DNA from: JBLNCE01 sp050260415
Lineage (GTDB): Bacteria > Bacillota > UBA4882 > JAAYXC01
DNA: 28,905 nucleotides
Assembly: GCA_050260415.1 (NCBI GenBank)
Contig: JBLNCE010000092.1
Location: 1-28,905 of the forward strand
Direction of reading: 5' to 3'
The position numbers and the translations under genes were made by a program. Position 1 is the stretch's first letter; each line of letters begins with the position of its first letter. Below, piece by piece: positions 14,049 to 19,170 of the stretch. Under the pieces are notes generated by a model. That model did no database searches. It was not told where the DNA came from and worked only from the letters and a program-made list of their open reading frames with translations.

Positions 14049-15250
14049 GTCCTGTCTCCTCCCCGCAGCTTATGCCACCATCGCCTGCGTCCTACCCCGG
14101 TCAGGGGCAGCAGATCGACCCCTTCGACTTCCTCGCCGCCAAAGAGCACCGCCAGCCGGCCCAGGATCCGGCCCGGACGAACCGGGGAGGGCAGCGGCTC
14201 CTTGGGTACGGTGGAGACAAGCTTCACAAGGTTTTCCTGTCCGATCCGGCAGACAACGGCCAGCCGGCGCCGCGGCACCAGTGCCACGGACGGCGCGGTC
14301 CCATGCAGGACGCGGATCTTGGCCACCGGTCTTCCCTCCTCGGCCAGGACCAAAAGGCGAAACGCATTGAAGCCGTATTCGAGCAGAGACGCCGCGTCAC
14401 CCCACCGGTCGCCGCTGCGCAGCACGACGGCGATCAACTGCCGTCCGTCGCGAGTCGCGGACGCGACCAGGCAGTGCCCTGCTTCGCTGGTCGTGCCGGT
14501 CTTGACTCCATCCGCGCCGGCGAACGACCATAATAAGCGGTTCGTGTTACTGATAGCCGCCTTGCGTTCACCTTCCACCCAATCCAGTTCTTCCTCCCGC
14601 GTCCTGACCAGCCGGGCGAAAGCCGGCTTCTGCAGGGCATATCTGGTCATGAGCGCCAGGTCGAAAGCGGTCGTGAAATGGCCGACCGCGGGCAGTCCGT
14701 GCGGGTTGCGGAAGCTCGTATTGAGGGCGCCGAATTCTCTGGCTTTACGATTCATGAGATCGACGAAGGCCCTTTCACTGCCGGCGACGTGCTCGGCAAT
14801 GGCCACGCTGGCGTCGTTCCCGGAACAGAGCATGAGGCCCTGCAGGAGTTCGCTCAACGGGAGGCGGTCTTGCGGGCGCAGACCGACGGAAGATCCGGGT
14901 GTCCAACTGGCGTACCGCCCGACGGTGACAAGCGAGCGGAGGTTGCCTTTTTCCAGGGCGACCACGGCCGTCATGATCTTGGTCGTGCTGGCCGGCGCGC
15001 GGCGTACGTGCTCATTGTGCGCGTAGAGGATGGTGCCGGTCGTCGCTTCGAGCAGGATGGCCGAGGCCGCATGGATGCGCGGCCCGGAGGTACAGTCGGG
15101 CACATATACGAGGGGAGGAAAACCGGGGCGGATCAGGAACCCGCCGCCGCTTTCGGAAAGACGGCTTTGGTAGAGGCGGGCGCCCGCAAGACCCAGGCAG
15201 AGCCCCACGATCAGAAGGAAGGGCAGCCGCTTGATCGAGAACAGCTTCAA
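14045..15250 (-). CDS. D-alanyl-D-alanine carboxypeptidase, S11 family (DacF-like)
   Basis: A 401-residue penicillin-binding protein. Residues 8-24 form a signal peptide or membrane anchor (LPFLLIVGLCLGLAG). The S11 catalytic motifs are intact: SxxK as APASTTK (Ser88, Lys91), SxN as LCSGNDA (143-145), and KTG as DGVKTGTT (250-253). The C-terminal region (about 285-385) matches the beta-rich PBP5-associated domain, ending in a basic tail rather than a clear amphipathic anchor. The enzyme removes the terminal D-Ala of peptidoglycan pentapeptides outside the membrane; in endospore formers related enzymes (DacF, DacB) modify cortex cross-linking. The start is TTG at 15250 with GGGGGGATG upstream. 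It overlaps the YkvI-like gene by four bases. I cannot decide between dacF and dacA/dacB from sequence alone. Confidence 0.9.
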   Translation of the reverse strand: MKLFSIKRLPFLLIVGLCLGLAGARLYQSRLSESGGGFLIRPGFPPLVYVPDCTSGPRIHAASAILLEATTGTILYAHNEHVRRAPASTTKIMTAVVALEKGNLRSLVTVGRYASWTPGSSVGLRPQDRLPLSELLQGLMLCSGNDASVAIAEHVAGSERAFVDLMNRKAREFGALNTSFRNPHGLPAVGHFTTAFDLALMTRYALQKPAFARLVRTREEELDWVEGERKAAISNTNRLLWSFAGADGVKTGTTSEAGHCLVASATRDGRQLIAVVLRSGDRWGDAASLLEYGFNAFRLLVLAEEGRPVAKIRVLHGTAPSVALVPRRRLAVVCRIGQENLVKLVSTVPKEPLPSPVRPGRILGRLAVLFGGEEVEGVDLLPLTGVGRRRWWHKLRGGDRT

Positions 15251-15320
15251 ATCGCATCCCCCCGGCGATGTGTCTATATGCGGCCGGAGAAGGATTTAGG
15301 CCTGAGAGAATCCGTCTTTA

Positions 15321-15385
15321 TCGCACCCGCACTCGCAATCGTACTCGTACTCGTACTCAGCGAAGCGGTACTCGTACGCGTAATC
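15321..15385. repeat. Degenerate hexanucleotide tandem repeat
   Basis: The sequence consists of variants of CGTACT/CGCACT/CGCAAT: TCGCACCCGCACTCGCAATC, then three CGTACT units, an interruption, then CGGTACTCGTACGCGTAATC. A related palindrome GTACTAGTAC occurs at 15491-15500. It occupies the divergent intergenic region between the dacF-like gene and the HTH gene. No gene is supported in 15251-15511. Confidence 0.75.
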
Positions 15386-15511
15386 GAAGCCTCCAAATAT
15401 CAGACGGTTCTCCGAAACGATGCTTGTGGGTACTTAACTTATTCCTCGATAAGCTCAGAACGCTAAGCGGAGTCGAAGCGTCGAAACACGAGTACTAGTA
15501 CGAGGGGGCTC

Positions 15512-15868
15512 ATGGCAGAACTTGGGGGAGATGAAGAAGGAGATGTACAAAACTCGTCGAAGATCTGTACCTATTCCGTAAAAATAGGTGTCAAGGTGAG
15601 ACTGGAGATTCGCGGGGTTCAGGAACTCAGCTTTCGCGAGCGGCAAGCGGTCGTCTTGAAGGAGTCCGGGCGTTCCAACGCTGACATCGCGCGCTTGCTG
15701 GGGATTAGTGAGGCCACCGTGGCCACCTTGATCCACCGCGCGCGCCAGAAGAACTACGAGGTAGTAATCGTCCTGCCGGGGACGGCTCTGGGACTGCCGA
15801 ACGAGCCAGGAGAGGAGTCGGAGAATGGGGACGATGGTAAGGATGAGGAACCCCGCCCCCGCGGCTAG
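15512..15868 (+). CDS. Sigma-70 region-4-like helix-turn-helix protein
   Basis: A 118-residue protein. Residues about 37-80 read VQELSFRERQAVVLKESGRS followed by ADIARLLGISEATVATLIHR. This is a helix-turn-helix of the sigma-70 region 4 / LuxR type, in which the sigma-like motif normally recognises the -35 element. There is no sigma region 2, so it cannot be a complete sigma factor. The first 30 residues are acidic then polar, and the C-terminal tail is Glu/Asp-rich (NEPGEESENGDDGKDEEPRP). The ATG at 15512 follows GAGGGGG closely. Its last 44 bases overlap the start of divIC, which indicates translational coupling. It probably is a DNA-binding regulator, possibly of cell-division genes; the target is unknown. 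Confidence 0.75.
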   Translation: MAELGGDEEGDVQNSSKICTYSVKIGVKVRLEIRGVQELSFRERQAVVLKESGRSNADIARLLGISEATVATLIHRARQKNYEVVIVLPGTALGLPNEPGEESENGDDGKDEEPRPRG

Positions 15869-16241
15869 ACCGGCCTCGCGAGCCGTTAGCAAACGGCGCC
15901 GCAGGCGCTGGCGTTTTCAGCCCCATAGGCTGGCCCGGCTCATCCTCGCCGCGGTTGTGGCGCTCAACCTGTACGTGCTGGCGGATAATCTCGTCCGTTT
16001 GCTGAAGCGGCATCGCGAAGAGAGAGCGCTCTCACACAGCGTCATCCAGGACGGAAAGCGTTACGAGGCCCTGAAGAAACAGCGGGACTATATGCGGACG
16101 ACGGAGTTCCTCCGGGATTCGGCGCACAGTCTGGGTTATATCGAGCCCGGAGAGACGGCGGATACCTTGGCCGAGGAGATATCCCCAAGCGCGGAGGCCG
16201 CGGTGCAGAAAAAGCGCGCGCGCCCCAGCCCCCCTTATTAG
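15825..16241 (+). CDS. divIC: Septum formation initiator family protein (DivIC/FtsB-like)
   Basis: A 138-residue bitopic protein. A strongly basic cytoplasmic N-terminus (SKRRRRRWRFQPHRLAR) precedes one membrane helix (about residues 39-57, LILAAVVALNLYVLADNLV). A coiled-coil-like stretch (LLKRHREERALSHSVIQDGK) follows, then the extracytoplasmic conserved DYMRTTEFLRDSAHSLGYIEPGE. That last block is the hallmark of DivIC/FtsB proteins, which bridge FtsL and the septal synthase at the divisome. Start ATG at 15825, preceded by AGGAGTCGGAG; ATGs at 15834 and 15843 are alternatives. In Bacillus divIC is next to yabR (S1 domain), and the same pair occurs here, which supports the call. Confidence 0.85.
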   Translation: MGTMVRMRNPAPAARPASRAVSKRRRRRWRFQPHRLARLILAAVVALNLYVLADNLVRLLKRHREERALSHSVIQDGKRYEALKKQRDYMRTTEFLRDSAHSLGYIEPGETADTLAEEISPSAEAAVQKKRARPSPPY

Positions 16242-16262
16242 GGTCCGGATGGCCGGCGGATC

Positions 16263-16291
16263 TTGACACGTTCTTTACCTTGCTGTATAAT
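16263..16291 (+). promoter_or_regulatory. Perfect consensus sigma-A promoter for the S1-domain gene
   Basis: TTGACA (16263-16268), 17-base spacer, TATAAT (16286-16291): both hexamers match the consensus exactly. It lies 21 bases after the divIC stop codon, so the S1-domain gene is strongly transcribed on its own. Confidence 0.92.
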
Positions 16292-16340
16292 GAATCAGTC
16301 AGCACCGTCTTATGTTGCGTGAGGAGGAATGGGCGGAGTC

Positions 16341-16739
16341 ATGGGGTTGGAGGTTGGCCAAGTTGTCGAGGGCAAGGTGACCGGCATCACACATTTTGGC
16401 GCCTTCGTTGAGCTCTCGAGCGGGCAGACCGGACTCGTACACATTTCGGAAGTGGCCGACGAGTACGTACGGGATGTCAATGATTATCTAAAGCAGAACG
16501 ACATTGTCAAGGTCAAGATCCTTAATATGGATAATGGTCGGGTCGGGCTCTCGATTCGTCAAGCCCAAGCCGGCGCCAGCGCTGTTCGTAATCAAGCCGG
16601 GCGGCGGCAGACGAGGCAGACGTTCGAGGACAAGTTGGCTCGTTTCATGAAGGATAGTGATGAACGCCAATCCGATATAAGGAAGAGCACAGATGCCAAG
16701 CGCGGCGGGCGCGGCGGCGGACGTGCCTCCAGCTTTTAG
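16341..16739 (+). CDS. S1 RNA-binding domain protein (YabR-like)
   Basis: A 132-residue protein. Residues 1-73 form one S1/OB-fold domain: LEVGQVVEGKVTGITHFGAF, then VELSSGQTGLVHISEVADEY, NDIVKVKILNMDNGRVGLSI. The tail (about 74-132) is basic and low-complexity (AGRRQTRQTF; KRGGRGGGRASSF), as in RNA-binding proteins. This is the arrangement of Bacillus YabR, a general-stress-type protein homologous to the S1 repeat of polynucleotide phosphorylase and ribosomal S1. ATG at 16341 is preferred because the family normally begins with a few residues before EVG; ATG at 16329 lies only one base from the AGGAGG. The perfect promoter upstream suggests high expression. Confidence 0.88.
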   Translation: MGLEVGQVVEGKVTGITHFGAFVELSSGQTGLVHISEVADEYVRDVNDYLKQNDIVKVKILNMDNGRVGLSIRQAQAGASAVRNQAGRRQTRQTFEDKLARFMKDSDERQSDIRKSTDAKRGGRGGGRASSF

Positions 16740-16803
16740 ACCGGGAGGTTTTTGACCGTGGCGGTCTCGGCCAGCCGGGACCGTGTATAATGGAGCAAAA
16801 AGC

Positions 16804-16827
16804 GAGCACCGTAAGGTGCTCTTTTTT
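16804..16827 (+). terminator. Rho-independent terminator after the S1-domain gene
   Basis: GAGCACC-gtaa-GGTGCTC followed by TTTTTT, preceded by AAAAA, so it can work in both directions. It separates the S1-domain gene from the ctsR operon. Confidence 0.93.
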
Positions 16828-16846
16828 ATCGCGCGCGTTGCGGCGC

Positions 16847-16873
16847 GCCGGCAATTAACAGCCGGCAATTAAC
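16847..16873. repeat. Two tandem copies of a 14-base unit upstream of the ctsR promoter
   Basis: GCCGGCAATTAACA and GCCGGCAATTAACC lie head-to-tail, ending four bases before the -35 element of the ctsR promoter. The spacing suggests a protein binding site, but no regulator is identified. Confidence 0.7.
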
Positions 16874-16876
16874 CGC

Positions 16877-16905
16877 TTGCCTTTTGGCAAGTATAAGAGT
16901 AGAAT
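16877..16905 (+). promoter_or_regulatory. Sigma-A promoter of the ctsR operon
   Basis: TTGCCT (16877-16882), 17-base spacer, TAGAAT (16900-16905). The predicted transcription start at about 16912 lies just before the CtsR box. Confidence 0.65.
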
Positions 16906-16915
16906 ACATCTATAA

Positions 16916-16932
16916 GGTCAAGAAAGGTCAAA
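16916..16932 (+). promoter_or_regulatory. CtsR operator
   Basis: GGTCAAG-AAA-GGTCAAA matches the CtsR heptad tandem repeat (GGTCAAA-NAN-GGTCAAA) with one mismatch. It overlaps the predicted transcription start and the SD of ctsR (ATG at 16937). CtsR bound here would repress the whole ctsR-mcsA-mcsB-clpC operon, and release on heat or other protein stress would induce it. Confidence 0.92.
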
Positions 16933-16936
16933 GACG

Positions 16937-17374
16937 ATGTACAACCTAGCGGACGCCATCGAACGATATCTCCGTCAGATGCTGGCGGAGCGGGAGATAC
17001 TTGAAATCAAGCGCCGCGAGCTGGCAACGCTTTTCCGCTGCGTTCCTTCGCAGATCAATTACGTGTTGGGAACGCGGTTCACCTTGGCAAGGGGGTACAT
17101 CGTCGACAGCCGGCGCGGAGGCGGGGGATATATCCGGATCACCCGACTGCCCGAAGGGGATCTTACCGCCGCCTTGGGCGAGCGGCTGGATCCGGAGGAA
17201 GTACCGAAACTTTTGGCAAGAATGGTCGAGGAGGGAGTCATTTCCCAGACCGAAGCCGTATTATTGGAGCGGGCGCTCTGCGAAGCGCTCGGGGAAGCCA
17301 GCCTGGATCCCGGCGTGATCCGCGCGCATGTGCTGCGGACGATCTTGACCTTGCTGGCGCGGCGGGCAAGATAG
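16937..17374 (+). CDS. ctsR: Transcriptional repressor CtsR
   Basis: A 145-residue repressor of class III heat-shock genes. The N-terminal winged helix contains LADAIERYLRQMLAEREILE, RELATLFRCVPSQINYVLGT, and the glycine-rich wing DSRRGGGGYIRI with the Arg that contacts DNA and senses heat (Arg62-type; the tetraglycine loop is intact). The C-terminal dimerisation domain runs through EEVPKLLARMVEEGVISQTE to LLARRAR. The start ATG lies four bases after its own operator. It is the first gene of the operon; McsB-McsA and ClpC inactivate or remove CtsR under stress. Confidence 0.97.
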   Translation: MYNLADAIERYLRQMLAEREILEIKRRELATLFRCVPSQINYVLGTRFTLARGYIVDSRRGGGGYIRITRLPEGDLTAALGERLDPEEVPKLLARMVEEGVISQTEAVLLERALCEALGEASLDPGVIRAHVLRTILTLLARRAR

Positions 17375-17452
17375 TCGTGTCTCCGCGGCGAATTCGGCGG
17401 ATGATTGTCTCGCTTCCCGCGAGGTGCGGCTACTTAAAAAGGGGTGAATGAG

Positions 17453-17959
17453 GTGCTGTGCGAACACTGTCGAGAACGGCAAGCCAACGTGCATATTATC
17501 CAGGTGGTCGACGACAAGCGCGTGGAATTGAACCTTTGCGAGACCTGCTATCAAAAGGAAGCAGGGAAATTTAACCTGCTAGCCCAGCCGGACTTCAACT
17601 TCGGCAACATCCTGGCTGGGTTTCTCCAGCCGGACCGGCAGGAGGAAAGAGCGGCGGGCCGAGGCGACGGCTGCCGGAACTGCAATCTGACGTATTCTGA
17701 CTTTGGCAAAACGGGCCAACTGGGATGCAGTGAATGCTATGAACATTTTGCCGGCAACCTTGAACCCGTTCTCCGGCGCATACACGGCAATACCACGCAT
17801 CTGGGCAAGGTGCCCCGTCGCACGGGGGGTTTGGTGCGCGTGCGCAAGGAGATCAATACGTTAAAGATGCGGTTGCAGGACGCGATTGCCAGGGAAGCCT
17901 ATGAGGAGGCGGCCCGCATACGGGATGAGATCCATAAGCACGAAGCGCAACTGGGTTAG
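17453..17959 (+). CDS. mcsA: McsA, zinc-binding activator of the arginine kinase McsB
   Basis: A 168-residue protein with four CxxC pairs that bind zinc (CEHC and CETC in the first 40 residues; CRNC and CSEC at about residues 75-100). A C-terminal UVR motif (INTLKMRLQDAIAREAYEEA, then ARIRDEIHKHE) is also present in ClpC-interacting proteins. McsA activates McsB and takes part in CtsR release. The start is placed at GTG 17453 (MLCEHCRERQANVHI), which aligns with the family start and lies seven bases after GGGGTGA; the upstream GTG at 17444 would put the SD too close. A small ORF follows 11 bases after the stop. Confidence 0.95.
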   Translation: MLCEHCRERQANVHIIQVVDDKRVELNLCETCYQKEAGKFNLLAQPDFNFGNILAGFLQPDRQEERAAGRGDGCRNCNLTYSDFGKTGQLGCSECYEHFAGNLEPVLRRIHGNTTHLGKVPRRTGGLVRVRKEINTLKMRLQDAIAREAYEEAARIRDEIHKHEAQLG

Positions 17960-17970
17960 GAGGCATATGC

Positions 17971-18108
17971 GTGATTACTGGATTCCACATCGGGGCACAA
18001 GATATTGAAAGCCTCATCCGGATCGTGCGCTCTATCTTATGTCCCGATCCTAGCGAACGGGCACATCGGGAATGGCTGGTCAGGAGGTGGGCCTATGTCG
18101 CGGCGTGA
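17971..18108 (+). CDS. Small ORF (45 residues) between mcsA and mcsB, undescribed
   Basis: Between the mcsA stop (17959) and the mcsB start (18095) an open frame begins at GTG 17971, seven bases after a perfect AGGAGG (17958-17963), and ends with TGA at 18106-18108. It overlaps mcsB by 14 bases. The peptide is MITGFHIGAQDIESLIRIVR, SILCPDPSERAHREWLVRRW, AYVAA. It looks like two amphipathic helices joined by a CPDP turn, with one Cys and two Trp, and no signal peptide or membrane helix. The SD has no other good use: the ATG at 17967 gives 13 codons only, and mcsB has its own AGGAGG at 18082. I recognise no family. Expression is likely by context; function is unknown, although the location suggests a role with McsA, McsB or CtsR. 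Confidence 0.6.
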   Translation: MITGFHIGAQDIESLIRIVRSILCPDPSERAHREWLVRRWAYVAA

Positions 18109-19147
18109 AAACATCGATCCACTTCTGAGTCATTGGGCCAAGGAGATTGGCGAGCAAGGCGACGTGGTGATCAGTAGCAGGGTCCGCTTGGCGCGCAATC
18201 TGCGCACGATGCCGTTTCCCCATCGGGCAAGCGGGGCTCAGCTGGACGCCATCCTTGATCAGGCCGTCAAGGCGGCGGCCGGTTATCCGCTTACCCTGAT
18301 TAACCTGGAAGGGCAGAATCAGATCGACCGGTTGGCCCTGGTGGAAAAACACCTCATCAGCCCCCAGCATGCCGACCATCCGCAGCACCGTGCCGTACTG
18401 CTTCGGCAGGACGAAGCCGTAAGCGTCATGATCAACGAGGAAGATCATCTGCGCATCCAGACGATCCTGCCCGGCCTGCAGCTGGCCGCGGCGTGGCGAT
18501 TGGCGGACGAGGTGGACGACATCTTCGAAGCCACCCTGCAATACGCTTTCGATGAGCATAAAGGCTATCTGACCGCCTGTCCGACGAACGTCGGCACCGG
18601 GATGCGAGCGTCGGTCATGCTGCATCTGCCGGCCTTGATCATGATCGATCAGGCGCGCAAGGTCCTATCCGTCCTTACGCATCTGGGGTTCAGCGTGCGT
18701 GGTCTCTACGGGGAAGGTTCTGAATCGCACGGCGGGATATTCCAGGTCTCGAATCAGGTCACCTTGGGACAGAGCGAGGAGGAAACGGTCAACAAGCTCA
18801 TGAGCGCCTGCCGCCAGGTGATCGATCATGAGCGGGCGGCACGCCAGGCTTTGCTGGGCGAGCCGCGGGTCCAGCTCGAGGATCGCCTCTGGCGGTCGTT
18901 CGGCGTCCTTGCGAACTGCCGCCTGCTCAGCTCGGAGGAAGCACTGAGGCTGCTGTCGGACGTCAGGCTCGGCATCGATCTCGGCATTATCCCGAATATC
19001 CCGGCGCAAGTGGCCAAGGAACTCATCCTCTTGACCCGTGTCGGCCTCTTGCAGAAGGTGGTCGGCAAGGAATTGGATCCAGGCGAACGTGATTACTACC
19101 GCGCGGCCATGGTACGGAGCAGGCTGCACGCGGAACCGGCGAACTGA
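18095..19147 (+). CDS. mcsB: Protein-arginine kinase McsB
   Basis: A 350-residue member of the guanido-kinase fold that phosphorylates arginine residues of CtsR and of damaged proteins, marking them for ClpC-ClpP. Diagnostic segments are VVISSRVRLARNL (residues 24-36, nucleotide-binding arginines), SVMINEEDHLRIQ (110-122, catalytic acidic residues) and YLTACPTNVGTGMRASVML (158-176) with the catalytic-loop Cys162. The C-terminal domain that recognises phosphoarginine and regulates the kinase follows. The ATG at 18095 follows AGGAGG by seven bases; a longer frame from 18005 was rejected because this SD and the overlapping small ORF lie within it. The gap to clpC is 23 bases. Confidence 0.96.
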   Translation: MSRRENIDPLLSHWAKEIGEQGDVVISSRVRLARNLRTMPFPHRASGAQLDAILDQAVKAAAGYPLTLINLEGQNQIDRLALVEKHLISPQHADHPQHRAVLLRQDEAVSVMINEEDHLRIQTILPGLQLAAAWRLADEVDDIFEATLQYAFDEHKGYLTACPTNVGTGMRASVMLHLPALIMIDQARKVLSVLTHLGFSVRGLYGEGSESHGGIFQVSNQVTLGQSEEETVNKLMSACRQVIDHERAARQALLGEPRVQLEDRLWRSFGVLANCRLLSSEEALRLLSDVRLGIDLGIIPNIPAQVAKELILLTRVGLLQKVVGKELDPGERDYYRAAMVRSRLHAEPAN

Positions 19148-19170
19148 CCGGCGAAAGGTGGGACACGGAG

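Noticed and set aside
15260..15290. Sigma-G/sigma-F-like promoter for the dacF-like gene (CATATAG on the minus strand)
   Set aside because: The -10 resemblance is partial and no matching -35 was found at the right distance.
15321..15385. CRISPR array
   Set aside because: The repeats are six bases long and contiguous, without spacers, and no cas gene is present.
13815..15466. Long plus-strand frames (403 and 262 residues) opposite the dacF-like gene
   Set aside because: They are antisense to a gene with intact catalytic motifs and are Arg/Ser-rich, as is typical of GC-rich shadow frames.
16752..16791. Second sigma-A promoter just before the 16804 terminator (TTGACC ... TATAAT)
   Set aside because: The spacer is 28 bases, and no alternative -35 occurs at 16-18 bases; any transcript would end within the hairpin.
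18005..18094. Upstream extension of McsB by 30 residues
   Set aside because: The extension is not conserved, and the AGGAGG at 18082 and the family start both place mcsB at 18095.
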